Notes: a model not told the origin generated them from the sequence alone. Counted from the first letter of the stretch, positions 55,914 through 64,000 are shown. The stretch: DNA of 64,000 nt from Actinomadura barringtoniae (GCF_017573505.1 NZ_JAGEOJ010000038.1:1-64000), one strand, 5' to 3'. Numbers and translations are program-made.

Positions 55914-57305
55914 ATGAAGCGCACCACGAAGCTGATGATCGGAATCACCGCCACCGGCTTGGCCGCGAGCGCGATCTGCGCCCCGGTAGCCCTGGCCGAG
56001 ACCCGGACGACCAAGGGTGATCCGGTCGCCCGCGGGCTGAATCAGGCCGCCCGGCCACTCCAGTCCACGACGCCGAACGGAAGCCTGAAGGACCTGAAGC
56101 CGTTCGGCAAGATGGTCGGCAACGCGCAGGTGGTCGGCATCGGCGAGGCCACCCACAGCACGAGCGAGTTCTACACCCTGAACAACCGGATCCTGCGCTA
56201 CCTGGCAGAGGAGAAGGGGTTCACGACGTTCGGCCGCGAGCTCAGCTGGTCCACCGGCCTGCGCCTGAACGACTATGTCCTGCGCGGCAAGGGCGACCCC
56301 CGCGTCATCATGCACAACGAGTTCCGCGGGCCGTACGCGCTCTTCGACAACGCGGAGTTCCTCGGCCTGCTGAAGTGGATGCGCGCCTACAACAGCACGC
56401 ACGCGCAGGCCAAGAAGGTCCAGTTCATGGGCGACGACCTGCTCTACCCGGGCGACGTCCTCTTCGACAAGGTCCTGGCCTACGTCAAGCGCGACCGGCC
56501 CAAGCTTCTGCCGGCGTTCATCAAGCTCTACGACGGCCTGCGACCCGGCACGCCCGACGCCGGCGTCTACATGGGCAAGGCTCTGAGCCAGCCGCCAGAG
56601 GTTCGCCAGCAGAACGCGGCGCGAGCGACTCAGGCGCTCAATCTCCTTCAAAAGCAGGGCCCGGGCAGGCACAAGACCGATTACGTCTGGGCCGTGCAGC
56701 ACGCACGTTCACTCACCCAGACCTTCACCGACTACACCTTCGACCAGTCCAAGCCGGGTGAGGCGCAGAAGGCGCAGGTCTACCGGGACAAGTCCATGGC
56801 CGACAACATCCTGTGGTGGAACCGCGTCACGCGCAGCAAGGTGCAGTTGTCTGGCCTCGACCCGCACATCAGCCGCAAGGCCATCGACCCGGCCTTCGTT
56901 CCGCATCCGCAGGGCGCGTTCCTCCGCGACCGCCTGGGCTCGCGGTACGTCAACGTGGGCACGACGTTCAACCAGGGCGGCTACAACTTCCAGCCCGAGG
57001 CCGGAAAGTCCTGCCCGACCGACTCTGTGCCCGCGGAGAGGCCGGGCACCTGCAAGGGAACGGTTTCTGCAGCGAGCAAGGGCTACAACGAGAACGTCCT
57101 GGATCAGGTCCGCTACCGCGACTTCTTCCTGGACACCCGTACGGCGCCGCCCGCCGTGCGCAACTGGCTGGCCGGCGTACGCCCCACCCGCGTCATCGGC
57201 GGCGGTTTCTGGTCGCCCGGCGAGGACCTGAAGGTCTCCCTGAGCGCCTCGTACGACATCGTCATCCACCTGCACCAGGTCAAGGCCGCCAAGCTCCTCC
57301 CGTAA
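55914..57305 (+). CDS. secreted erythromycin-esterase-family protein
   Basis: A 463-aa protein with a signal peptide (MKRTTKLMIGITATGLAASA, Ala-rich cleavage region near VALAETR). The PF05139 core is clear: VVGIGEATHSTSEFYTLNNR, GRELSWSTGLRLNDY, then WMRAYNSTHAQAKKVQFMGD and the C-terminal WSPGEDLKVSLSASYDIVI. Characterised relatives EreA/EreB open macrolide lactones, but most members, including secreted ones, have unknown substrates, so no resistance is claimed. The frame is open from 55833 but ATG 55914 gives the proper signal peptide. Confidence 0.9.
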   Translation: MKRTTKLMIGITATGLAASAICAPVALAETRTTKGDPVARGLNQAARPLQSTTPNGSLKDLKPFGKMVGNAQVVGIGEATHSTSEFYTLNNRILRYLAEEKGFTTFGRELSWSTGLRLNDYVLRGKGDPRVIMHNEFRGPYALFDNAEFLGLLKWMRAYNSTHAQAKKVQFMGDDLLYPGDVLFDKVLAYVKRDRPKLLPAFIKLYDGLRPGTPDAGVYMGKALSQPPEVRQQNAARATQALNLLQKQGPGRHKTDYVWAVQHARSLTQTFTDYTFDQSKPGEAQKAQVYRDKSMADNILWWNRVTRSKVQLSGLDPHISRKAIDPAFVPHPQGAFLRDRLGSRYVNVGTTFNQGGYNFQPEAGKSCPTDSVPAERPGTCKGTVSAASKGYNENVLDQVRYRDFFLDTRTAPPAVRNWLAGVRPTRVIGGGFWSPGEDLKVSLSASYDIVIHLHQVKAAKLLP

Positions 57306-57317
57306 CCAAGGCCCGAG

Positions 57318-57690
57318 TCAGTGGCGCAGCCGGTAGAGGGCCACTCCACCGTCCTGCGCCACTGGCGCGTATCCGGCCTGCGGCAGGCGGCGAAGCGTGT
57401 CCGCGTCGGACGGCGACAGCGACTCGAACGGTTCGGTGCCGGTGATCGCGATCGCCCACTCCGGGCGCGGCCAGGGCGGGGACGCGAGCAGCCGGAACAC
57501 CTGGCAGCGGTTCGTAAGCTACGGCGCGAGCCGGTTGGCGGCCGCGACATCGGCACCGTCGGGGACACCGGACAGCGTCCGCGACATCGTCACCGGCCTC
57601 GGCGGCACCATCCACGTCGAGGACGGCTCCCGCTTCGTCGTACGCCTGCCACGGCACATGAACGACAGCGAGGCTGGGCGCGGGATGTGA
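57318..57690. pseudogene. overlapping gene remnants on both strands
   Basis: Minus strand 57318-57512 reads a plausible C-terminus, FRLLASPPWPRPEWAIAITG, ending VALYRLRH and stop, with no start or N-terminal part. Plus strand 57580-57690 reads RDIVTGLGGTIHVEDGSRF, then VVRLPRHM, like the end of a histidine-kinase ATPase domain. Both appear as isolated fragments between intact genes, so I read the stretch as debris of deleted genes. Confidence 0.45.
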
Positions 57691-57709
57691 ATCCCGGCCC
57701 GGCCTCGCT
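57667..57709 (-). terminator. terminator of serine hydrolase gene
   Basis: Long near-perfect stem (AGCGAGGC...GGGAT / ATCCC...GCCTCGCT) with GTGA loop and one bulge, 21 nt past the stop on the minus strand. Confidence 0.65.
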
Positions 57710-57729
57710 CGGACTTGCTGCGGCGTTCG

Positions 57730-58896
57730 TCAGGAGCAGAAGGCGACCTCGGCGGCCTTCTTGAGGTGGGACTGGAAGGTCTTGTCCGCCTCGATGGTGG
57801 AGTTGTGGCCGTTGTAGGTGATCACGGCCTGGCGCTTGCCGTCCGCGCTGGTGTAGGTCCAGGTGCGGTAGCCGGGCCAGCCGCCGTCGTGGCCCCAGCC
57901 GAAGCCGCACGAGAAGCGGGTCCGCGCGGCGCCGAGGCCGTAGTCCTCCTTGACCCAGTCGTCGGTCACCGGGCGCGCGGTGGTCATCTCGCGTTGCATG
58001 CGCTTGGTGAGAAGGCGGCCGGTGTAGAGCGCCCGGTGGAAGCGGGCGACGTCGTCGACCGTGGAGACCATGCCGCCGGACGTCCAGCCGCTGGAGGGGC
58101 TGATCGCGGTGCTGACGTCGCCGTAGTCGCCGAAGTAGCCGTGCACGTACGGCTTGGGCAGCTGCATGCTCGCGACGGGCAGCGAGGTGTGGCGCAGCTT
58201 GAGCGGCTTGATGATGCGGCGCTGCAGTTCGGTGCCGAACGAGTGGTGGGTGACCTTCTCGACGATCATCCCGGCGAGGATGTAGTTGGTGTTGGAGTAG
58301 TTCCAGCCATGGCCGGGCCTGTACTGCGGCGCCTTCTCCTGCGCGATGTCGACCAGCTCGCGCGGCTTCCACGTCCGCGTCGGCTGGGTCTGCACCCGCG
58401 GGTCGAGCGCGAACTCGTTCAGCCCGCTCCGCTGCGCCAGCAACTGCCGGATGGTGATCTTCCGGCCGTCGTTGCCGTTGCGGGTGAGAACGCCGGGCAG
58501 CCACTTGGCGACCGGGTCGTTCAGCGACAGCCGCCGCTCGCCCGCCAGCTGGAGAACGACCGTGGACGTGTAGGTCTTGGTGACGCTCGCGATCCGGGTG
58601 TGCATGCGCGGGTCCATCGGCGTTCCGGTGGCACGGTCGGCCACGCCGGACGTCACGTGCGCCACCTTGTTTCCCCGCCGCGTCATGACGATCACCCCGG
58701 GCTGCCCGTCGGCGACCAGCCGGTCGGCCGCCGCCTGAAGCCCGGCGGGCGGCTTGGCGTCGGCCGAAGCGGGGGCGCCGGCGGCGGGGGTGTCGGCGGA
58801 CGCGGCGGACGCGGCCGGGATGAGCGCGGCGGTGAGCGCCCCGCCCAAGGCGACGGTGACCAGGGCCTGGCCGGTACGGCGGGTCGAAGCGTTCAT
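57730..58896 (-). CDS. secreted serine hydrolase (beta-lactamase / DD-peptidase family)
   Basis: A 388-aa class-C-beta-lactamase-fold enzyme with a signal peptide (GQALVTVALGGALTAALIPA, cut near ASAAS). ATG 58896 lies behind GAGGGGAAA. Active site: SVTK (Ser-x-x-Lys), YSNTNY (Tyr-x-Asn), and GHDGGWPG (His-x-Gly) as third motif. Resembles secreted D-alanyl-D-alanine carboxypeptidases/esterases of Streptomyces. Substrate not determinable. Three Cys near the end (FSCGFGW, VAFCS) may form a disulfide. Confidence 0.93.
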   Translation of the reverse strand: MNASTRRTGQALVTVALGGALTAALIPAASAASADTPAAGAPASADAKPPAGLQAAADRLVADGQPGVIVMTRRGNKVAHVTSGVADRATGTPMDPRMHTRIASVTKTYTSTVVLQLAGERRLSLNDPVAKWLPGVLTRNGNDGRKITIRQLLAQRSGLNEFALDPRVQTQPTRTWKPRELVDIAQEKAPQYRPGHGWNYSNTNYILAGMIVEKVTHHSFGTELQRRIIKPLKLRHTSLPVASMQLPKPYVHGYFGDYGDVSTAISPSSGWTSGGMVSTVDDVARFHRALYTGRLLTKRMQREMTTARPVTDDWVKEDYGLGAARTRFSCGFGWGHDGGWPGYRTWTYTSADGKRQAVITYNGHNSTIEADKTFQSHLKKAAEVAFCS

Positions 58897-59108
58897 CACT
58901 GGTTTCCCCTCAGGTGGATCACTGGCTTGCGTGATCAACTCTGCCGACGGGCGGCGCCGCGATTAATGGCCCTGAACACCAGAGCGAGGGTGTACTTAGG
59001 TGCACCCGGCCGCTGTGGACATCTGACGAACCGCCCGGCGGGCCCTATCCGGTGCCGCGGGGTCGGCCTAATCTGTGGCGTCCCGATGATCAGAAGAGAG
59101 GCAGCCCC

Positions 59109-59846
59109 ATGCCCCAGCGCAGCCGGACCATCGCCGTCTCCGTAGCCGCCGTCGCCGTCGGCCTGACCGGTTCGGCGTACACCGCGACCGCCGGCTCGGC
59201 CTCGCCGCAGAGCCGCAGCGCGCCCCGTTCCAACACCGCGCGCACGACGGTCGACGCGGACGCCGTGGCCGCCTCCGCCGTGGCGCAGGCCTGCGCGTAC
59301 ACAAAGGTGAAGCCGGTCAGCAAGTGGGTGGGGCTGCCCGTCTTCGACCCGGCCAAGGCCGCCAAGCCCTACACCGCGCGGCTGCGCACCACCCAGGGCT
59401 CGATCAAGTTCGAGGCGCTGACGGACAAGGCGCCCTGCACGACCTACTCGTTCCGCTTCCTGGCCGAGCGCGGCTTCTACGACCGGACGCACTGCCACCG
59501 CTCCACCACCCAGCGGATCTTCGTTCTGCAGTGCGGCGACCCGACCGGAACCGGCAGCGGCGCGCCCGGCTACCAGTTCCCGGACGAGAACCTCGAGGGC
59601 GCCACCTACCCGGCGGGCACGGTCGCGATGGCGAACGCGGGGCCCAACACCAACGGCAGCCAGTTCTTCTTCACCTGGAAGGACACCAAGCTCTCCCCCG
59701 CCTACACCCCGTTCGGGCGCGTCACGGCGGGCCTGGACGTGCTGCAGCGCATCGGCGAGGCGGGCAACGACGAGCAGAACAACCCGGGCGACGGCTACCC
59801 GCGCCGCTACACCGAGTTCCACAAGGTCCAGATCAGCCGGCGCTAA
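59109..59846 (+). CDS. secreted cyclophilin-type peptidyl-prolyl isomerase
   Basis: A 245-aa protein with an N-terminal signal (TIAVSVAAVAVGLTGSAYTA) and an Ala/Ser/Arg linker. Cyclophilin domain from about residue 95: RTTQGSIKFEALTDKAPCTT, FYDRTHCHRSTTQRIFVLQC and GTVAMANAGPNTNGSQFFFT. The active-site Arg (HRST) and Gln/Phe (SQFFFT) are kept. Exported protein-folding catalyst. A GAGAGG site precedes ATG. Its last codons and stop are duplicated just downstream (59854-59887). Confidence 0.94.
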   Translation: MPQRSRTIAVSVAAVAVGLTGSAYTATAGSASPQSRSAPRSNTARTTVDADAVAASAVAQACAYTKVKPVSKWVGLPVFDPAKAAKPYTARLRTTQGSIKFEALTDKAPCTTYSFRFLAERGFYDRTHCHRSTTQRIFVLQCGDPTGTGSGAPGYQFPDENLEGATYPAGTVAMANAGPNTNGSQFFFTWKDTKLSPAYTPFGRVTAGLDVLQRIGEAGNDEQNNPGDGYPRRYTEFHKVQISRR

Positions 59847-59887
59847 CCCTCAGCACAAGGTCCAGATCAGCCGGTGCTAACCCTCAG
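59820..59887. repeat. 34-bp tandem duplication at gene 3' end
   Basis: CACAAGGTCCAGATCAGCCG plus 14 bp at 59820-59853 repeated at 59854-59887 with one C/T change. The first copy holds the cyclophilin stop; the second holds the stop codon (59884-59886) of the converging ammonia-lyase gene. Confidence 0.95.
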
Positions 59888-61095
59888 GCGTCCGCGAGCG
59901 CCGGATTGGCCTCCGCACCCTCCGTGCTGAGCAGAACGACGGTACGGGCGTGATGCGGGGCCAATCCGGCGCGACGGTCCGGGCGCCCCGAGGTAAGAGC
60001 CGCCCGTACGCCTGCCAGGGACGCGGCACCGCAAGGACCTGCGGGAACGCCGAGTGCCGCCAACTCGCGCGCCGCGTCGGCCGCGTCCTGGTCGGTGACG
60101 GTCACGGCCGCGTCCAGGCCGCCGACGAGGTAGGGCCAGGCGAGGCTGGAAGGGGTCGGGCAGTTGAGCCCGGCCATGATCGTCGAGCCGGACGGGACGG
60201 TGACCGGCGTCCCGTGCTCCAGGCTGCGGAGCACCCCGGCGGCGGTGTCGGGCTCGACGGCGAGCACGGTCGGCGCGTCAGCGTGGTCCTGGCCGCGCCG
60301 ATAGTGCGTGATGGCGGCCTGAGCGAGCGAGCCGACGCCGACAGGGACGGCGACAAGCCCGGCCGGCTCGGCCCCGGCCGCGCGCAACTGATCGTCGATC
60401 TCGGCGAACAGCGTCGAGTAGCCGTCGACGATCCACTGCGGGATCCGCTCGTACCCCGGCCACGCCGTGTCCTGAACGAGCAGACCACCACTCTCAGACG
60501 CGATGCGCACGGCCTCGTCGTACGGGCCAGGGACGTCGGTGACCGTGGCGCCCTCAGCCTCGATCGCGGCACGCGCGGCAGGGTGAACGCCCTCGGGCAC
60601 GAAAACGTGCGCGGCCAGGCCCAGCAGGGCCGCCATGCGAGCAACCGCCCGACCGTGATTCCCATCGGTCGCAGTAACCAGCCGTACAGCGGACTGATCG
60701 GCGGTGCGATCGGCAGTGCAGTCGGCGGAGCGGTCGCCAGCGCGGGCGGTGGCGACGCGGGTGGCGAGTTGGTGGCGGAGGGCTTCGAACGAGTCGGGCT
60801 CGATGCCGTGGTGCTCCGACAGTGCCCGGTAGATCGCCCATGAGGCGCCGAGGATCTTGAACGCGGGGAGCCCGAGGCGGGACGACTCGTCCTTGACGAA
60901 CAGCCGGTCCACACCGAGTTCGGCGGCGAGCGCGGGGACTTCGACGAGCCGGGTCGGCGCGTAGCCCGGCAGCTGAGCGTGGAAGTCCCGAGGGCTGGGT
61001 CCCTGCGTGGGAACGGCGGTCCACGAGCGGGCGGACGGCCGGGCGTACCAGGACTGCGTCGGCCGGCTCGGCTGGGTCAGCGTCGTCGAGGTCAT
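59884..61095 (-). CDS. diaminopropionate ammonia-lyase-like PLP enzyme
   Basis: A 403-aa fold-type-II PLP enzyme resembling DpaL/YgeX. PLP Lys in PAFKILGASWAIYRAL, substrate/phosphate motifs TATDGNHGRAVARMAALLG and PVGVGSLAQAAITHY, and C-terminal LLSTEGA. A low-complexity insertion RSADCTADRTADQSAV (about residues 122-137) precedes RLVTATDGNHG and looks like local repeat expansion. Expected reaction: 2,3-diaminopropionate to pyruvate plus ammonia; a related amino acid is possible. Divergent from a LysR regulator that probably controls it. Confidence 0.9.
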   Translation of the reverse strand: MTSTTLTQPSRPTQSWYARPSARSWTAVPTQGPSPRDFHAQLPGYAPTRLVEVPALAAELGVDRLFVKDESSRLGLPAFKILGASWAIYRALSEHHGIEPDSFEALRHQLATRVATARAGDRSADCTADRTADQSAVRLVTATDGNHGRAVARMAALLGLAAHVFVPEGVHPAARAAIEAEGATVTDVPGPYDEAVRIASESGGLLVQDTAWPGYERIPQWIVDGYSTLFAEIDDQLRAAGAEPAGLVAVPVGVGSLAQAAITHYRRGQDHADAPTVLAVEPDTAAGVLRSLEHGTPVTVPSGSTIMAGLNCPTPSSLAWPYLVGGLDAAVTVTDQDAADAARELAALGVPAGPCGAASLAGVRAALTSGRPDRRAGLAPHHARTVVLLSTEGAEANPALADA

Positions 61096-61192
61096 GGGAT
61101 CACAGTGCCCGCACGACGTATCATCGGTCCAGCGAATGTTTCCGAGCGATAATCGTCAGAAGAACTGAATGATCGAAAGAGGAGGGCGGACC
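61096..61192. promoter_or_regulatory. divergent promoter region dpaL-like / lysR
   Basis: 97 bp between the two divergent starts, A/T richer than the flanks (CGATAATCGTCAGAAGAACT). The expected place for LysR binding, but I do not see a definite T-N11-A site. Confidence 0.45.
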
Positions 61193-62113
61193 GTGCTGGA
61201 TCTGCACCGCCTGCGGCTGCTGCGCGAACTCAAGTACCAGGGAACGCTCGCCGCCGTGGCCGAGGCGCTCTCTTACAGCCCCTCCTCGATCTCCCAGCAG
61301 CTGGCGGTCCTGGAGAAGGAGGCCGGGGTCAGGCTCCTGGAGCCGGTCGGGCGGCGCGTACGGCTCACCGATCAGGCGGAGATCCTCGTCGCGCACACCG
61401 AGGCCGTTCTGGAACGGCTCGAACGGGCGGAGGCCGAGCTCGCGGCCTCGCTGACCGACATCACCGGCGTGCTGCGGGTCGCCGCGTTCCAGACCGCCGC
61501 GCTCGCCCTCGTCCCGTCCGCGCTGACGCTGCTGCGCCGGGCCCATCCGCGGCTGCGCGTCCAGGTCACGCAGACCGAGCCGGAGGCGGCGCTGCCAGCG
61601 CTGCAGGCCCGCGACTTCGACCTGGTCATCGCCGAGGAGTACCCCGGCAACCCGCATCCGCGTCCCGCGGAGATCGAGCTCGACGACCTGTCGCACGACG
61701 AGATCCGGCTCGCCCATCCCCTGGACGTGCCGTACGAGAACCTCGCCGACCTGGCCGATCACCCCTGGGTCATGGAACCGGCGGGCAGCGCGTCCCGCCA
61801 CTGGGCGACGACGCTGTGCCGCGCCGCGGGATTCGAGCCGGACGTGCGGTACGAGTCCAGCGATCTTCTGCTGCACCTCAGGCTCGTCGAGCAGGGCCAC
61901 GCGGCCGCGTTCCTGCCCGATCTGGTCTGGGCGGGACGTAAGGCGTCCGGCGTAAGGCTCCGCGAGCTGCCCCCCGAGCAGAGCCGCCGGCTACTGTCCA
62001 CGGCCGTTCGCCGAGGTAGCGGCGGTCACCCCGCGATCCGGGCGTGCCGCGAGGCACTGATCCAAACGGCCGAAACCGCCGTACGAAAAAGTGCCTCCGA
62101 GCCTCACCCCTAA
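61193..62113 (+). CDS. LysR-family transcription regulator
   Basis: A 306-aa LysR-type regulator, GTG 61193 behind GGAGGG; the frame opens at 61169. HTH: LRELKYQGTLAAVAEALSYS, PSSISQQLAVLEKEAGVRLL. Effector domain starts at about residue 88 (GVLRVAAFQTAALALVPSAL). The divergent ammonia-lyase gene is its likely target. The effector would be an amino acid or its degradation product, by context only. Confidence 0.94.
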   Translation: MLDLHRLRLLRELKYQGTLAAVAEALSYSPSSISQQLAVLEKEAGVRLLEPVGRRVRLTDQAEILVAHTEAVLERLERAEAELAASLTDITGVLRVAAFQTAALALVPSALTLLRRAHPRLRVQVTQTEPEAALPALQARDFDLVIAEEYPGNPHPRPAEIELDDLSHDEIRLAHPLDVPYENLADLADHPWVMEPAGSASRHWATTLCRAAGFEPDVRYESSDLLLHLRLVEQGHAAAFLPDLVWAGRKASGVRLRELPPEQSRRLLSTAVRRGSGGHPAIRACREALIQTAETAVRKSASEPHP

Positions 62114-62260
62114 GTGGGTGTAGGAGCGTCTAAGGGTTCGAAGGGGGGTTTCCTCCACCGTTATAGGGGGTTTTCCCCGATGGCAAGGGCCCCACCTCAG
62201 GTTCAAAGTTAAGAGCAAGGAAAGGGGCCACGAGAGCCCCACCGGAGGAAGAAGGCAGCG

Positions 62261-62560
62261 ATGTCCGCGACGATCGCCCCGGCCACGAACCCGACCACCG
62301 CCTCCCCGATCTCCCTGAGCGCGTCCGAACTGGCGCAGATCCTCTTCACCTCGCGCCTGCAGGCCTCCGGCCGCCCCTCGACCACCCAGGTCCGCGCCGC
62401 CATCGACGAGCGCCTGGCCGAGTGCGGCGACGACTGCGCCACCTGCCTGGCGTCCGTGGCCCAGGAGGCCGGCGACCACCCCGAGGCGTACGCCGCGCGG
62501 ATGCGCTGGGCCCTCGACTCCGTCTCGCGCGCCTACTCGTCCTGCATGGCCGCCGCCTGA
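62261..62560 (+). CDS. small conserved-looking hypothetical protein
   Basis: A 99-aa protein with a GAGGAAGAAGG site before ATG. Ser/Thr/Ala-rich N-terminus, then a helical part: ISLSASELAQILFTSRLQAS, VRAAIDERLAECGDDCATCL, with Cys in CGDDCATC that could bind metal or pair. I have a memory of similar short proteins in actinomycetes but no named family. No signal peptide. The small basic gene follows 58 bp later. Confidence 0.75.
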   Translation: MSATIAPATNPTTASPISLSASELAQILFTSRLQASGRPSTTQVRAAIDERLAECGDDCATCLASVAQEAGDHPEAYAARMRWALDSVSRAYSSCMAAA

Positions 62561-62618
62561 GGCCCCGGCCCCGCCGAACGCCCCTTCGCGACCTATTCGC
62601 CGACCTAGAGGAGATCAA

Positions 62619-62762
62619 ATGTCTTCCCGTTTCGCCGACCGGCCCGCAGACCTCGTTCCCCAGACCATGCGCGACCTGCTGAACGCCGACGAAACCCCGT
62701 GCAAGAACGGAGCACGCCGTAAGAGATCCAAGCGAACCATGACCCTGCGGCGGGTCACGTGA
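62619..62762 (+). CDS. 47-aa basic small protein
   Basis: ATG 62619 is preceded by GAGGAG with 5 nt spacing; stop TGA at 62760-62762. Sequence MSSRFADRPADLVPQTMRDL, then LNADETPCKNG and a strongly basic end (ARRKRSKRTMTLRRVT). Unknown family. Close to the 99-aa gene and followed by a strong terminator, so both probably lie on one transcript. Confidence 0.65.
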   Translation: MSSRFADRPADLVPQTMRDLLNADETPCKNGARRKRSKRTMTLRRVT

Positions 62763-62778
62763 AGGCGCCCGCAGCGCG

Positions 62779-62813
62779 ACGGCCGGTCCCCTGATCCAAA
62801 GGGGACCGGCCGT
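62779..62813 (+). terminator. terminator after small genes
   Basis: 13-bp perfect stem (62779-62791 / 62801-62813), 9-nt loop, 16 nt after the 47-aa gene; faces the converging lipoprotein gene. Confidence 0.85.
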
Positions 62814-62851
62814 CGTCGTTCATGGCCCTCGAAGCCTTGCAGCCTTGCAGC

Positions 62852-63088
62852 TCAGTGGGTCTTGCGAGTCTTCGGCGTGCTCTTCTTGGTCTTGGTCTTG
62901 GTCTTCTTGTGCTTGTCGCCGTCCGGCTCCCACTCGTACCCGGGGGTGCCGTTCTCGCAGAACTTGTTGCTCACCTTGGTGTCGGTCGCGTCGAACTCGC
63001 ACCAGCGCTTCTGGTGGGAGCACGCGCTCAGCCCGAACGCCGCGACCAGAACGGTCACCGCGACGGCGGCCGATCGAACCTTCAACAT
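62852..63088 (-). CDS. small lipoprotein
   Basis: A 78-aa protein with a lipoprotein signal: basic start MLKVRS, hydrophobic AAVAVTVLVAAFG, lipobox LSAC with Cys23. The mature part is about 55 residues with CEFDATDTKVSNKFCENG (two Cys) and a Lys/Thr-rich tail (KHKKTKTKTKKSTPKTRKTH). No family recognised. Would be anchored to the outer face of the membrane; the basic tail may touch the cell wall. Confidence 0.85.
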   Translation of the reverse strand: MLKVRSAAVAVTVLVAAFGLSACSHQKRWCEFDATDTKVSNKFCENGTPGYEWEPDGDKHKKTKTKTKKSTPKTRKTH

Positions 63089-63155
63089 GGAGACAGCCTC
63101 TTCCGGGTCGGGGGGAAACCCTGCAGACCGGCCGAGGGTAACGCAAAACAGCAGT

Positions 63156-63881
63156 TCAAGCCGTATCCGGGGCCTCTGAGCCCGCGCGCGCTACCGCGGC
63201 GCTCTGCATGAGGGAGTTCGGCACGGCGAAACTCCCCTCATCACTCTCCACCTGCACGTACAGCAGCCCGACCTCGGTCACGAACCCGTCCAGCTCGCCG
63301 CCCAGCGGCCCCGACCGGATGTGCACGTGGTCGCCGATGTCGAACGGCCGGGCGTACAGCAGCACGATCCCGGCGAACACGTTCGACAGCGTCTGCTGGC
63401 CCGCGATGCCGAGGATCACGCCGGTCAGCGCGCCGCCGAGGATCAGCTGCCCGACCGGCAGGTTCACCAGGCCCATCATCGTGATCAGCGCGAACACGCC
63501 GCCGGCGAGCACGATGGCCAGCCGTACGATCGCCGCGCGCCCCTCCCCGAGGCGCGGCACCGACACCCTGCGCAACTCGCCGCCGAGGCTGACGACGGCC
63601 GCCATCGCGAACGCCAGGAACGCCAGCGCGCCCACCCATGCCATCAGCCTGGACGTCACCTCGCGCGAGTCCGGATTCCCGAACCGCGAAACCACCGCCA
63701 GGCACCCCGCGATCACCCCGAACACGATCGCCTTCCGCAACCTCGGCTGCACCTTCACCTGAAGCCGAGGCAAATGCGCCCCCTCCCCACCCGCCGGGGC
63801 GCTCGGAGCGGAGGCGTCGTTCGGGGTGGGGTCGGCGGGCCCGGGGTTGGGGCGGGGTTCGGGGTCGTGGGTTGACGTCAT
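63156..63881 (-). CDS. MscS-family mechanosensitive ion channel
   Basis: A 241-aa protein. Pro-rich N-terminus (1-40), membrane helices (AIVFGVIAGCLAVVS, LMAWVGALAFLAFAMAAVVS, AIVRLAIVLAGGVFALITMM), the pore helix with GGALTGVILGIAGQQTLSNV, then the beta domain (LLYARPFDIGDHVHIRSG). Smaller than E. coli MscS, with a shortened C-terminal part. Releases solutes on osmotic downshock. Confidence 0.92.
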   Translation of the reverse strand: MTSTHDPEPRPNPGPADPTPNDASAPSAPAGGEGAHLPRLQVKVQPRLRKAIVFGVIAGCLAVVSRFGNPDSREVTSRLMAWVGALAFLAFAMAAVVSLGGELRRVSVPRLGEGRAAIVRLAIVLAGGVFALITMMGLVNLPVGQLILGGALTGVILGIAGQQTLSNVFAGIVLLYARPFDIGDHVHIRSGPLGGELDGFVTEVGLLYVQVESDEGSFAVPNSLMQSAAVARAGSEAPDTA

Positions 63882-63982
63882 GTGGGTCGTCCCGCCTGGT
63901 CAGGCGCCTTGGCGGTCGCGGACGACACCGCCCAGGGCCGGCAGCCGGTTCGTCATGCGCGGTCACCCCCGTTCTCCGCACA

Positions 63983-64000
63983 GCCGGGTCCCGACCCGGC
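63983..64000. terminator. inverted repeat at window edge
   Basis: GCCGGGTC / GACCCGGC with CC centre (63983-63990 / 63993-64000), just upstream of mscS. Probably the terminator of a gene beyond the window. Confidence 0.45.

Noticed and set aside
55914..57305. Macrolide resistance gene
   Set aside because: It belongs to the erythromycin-esterase family but is a secreted, distant member; substrate cannot be inferred and no other resistance genes accompany it.

Overview
High-GC actinomycete chromosomal DNA. The GC-rich coding with strong third-position G/C bias, the WhiB-family regulator WblA, the BldG anti-anti-sigma factor, the actinobacterial 6C small RNA and frequent GTG starts all point this way. 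Gene content and order match, as I remember it, the Streptomyces coelicolor SCO3545-SCO3582 neighbourhood (hppA, anti-sigma, bldG, YprA-type helicase, tad genes, 6C RNA, acs, nhaA, marP, nth, crp, two ArsA ATPases, wblA, penicillin-binding protein). Intergenic decay and repeats differ from Streptomyces, so a non-Streptomyces filamentous actinomycete (Streptosporangiales/Thermomonosporaceae-like) is my guess; the sequence alone does not settle the genus.

Layout. 0-5.7 kb (minus strand): SixA-type phosphatase, a tiny membrane protein, the K+-independent H+-pyrophosphatase HppA, a decayed oxidoreductase/transporter pair, and the anti-sigma/BldG switch. 5.8-8.6 kb (plus): DEAH helicase with a long low-complexity insert. 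8.8-19.7 kb (mostly minus): a dispersed Tad/Flp-type secretion or pilus cluster (Ssd/TadZ, CpaF, TadB, TadC, Flp-like DUF4244, TadE, second TadE-like), with a Fn3 membrane protein and an inserted VOC gene. 19.8-23.6 kb: a long repeat field, the 6C RNA and a pentapeptide-repeat protein. 23.6-30.7 kb: degenerate Fic-like protein, acetyl-CoA synthetase, NhaA, holin-like protein, epoxide-hydrolase-like enzyme, DUF309. 31-38 kb: MarP protease, two Nudix enzymes, endonuclease III, Crp, MBL hydrolase, RidA, DUF4177. 38-45.5 kb: GNAT, MarR/MFS divergent pair with a visible operator, SPFH protein, two ArsA ATPases. 45.8-51 kb: wblA, a bifunctional PASTA-tailed penicillin-binding protein, GatB/YqeY protein, metallophosphoesterase, tRNA-Pro(CGG). 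51-64 kb is more accessory: ECF sigma factor with partner, two dehydrogenases, erythromycin-esterase-like protein, secreted serine hydrolase, secreted cyclophilin, diaminopropionate ammonia-lyase with LysR, small proteins, lipoprotein, MscS channel.

How it fits together. The core is a developmental and envelope island: BldG with its anti-sigma partner, Ssd plus the Tad machinery, 6C RNA, Crp and WblA are regulators or cell-surface/division functions, alongside MarP, a PBP and HppA. The most unusual feature is the number of different GC-rich tandem arrays (units of 6, 7, 8, 15, 20, 23, 24 and 34 bp) in intergenic gaps. Similar low-complexity inserts lie inside several genes (helicase, ketopantoate-reductase-like, ammonia-lyase, DUF309 protein).
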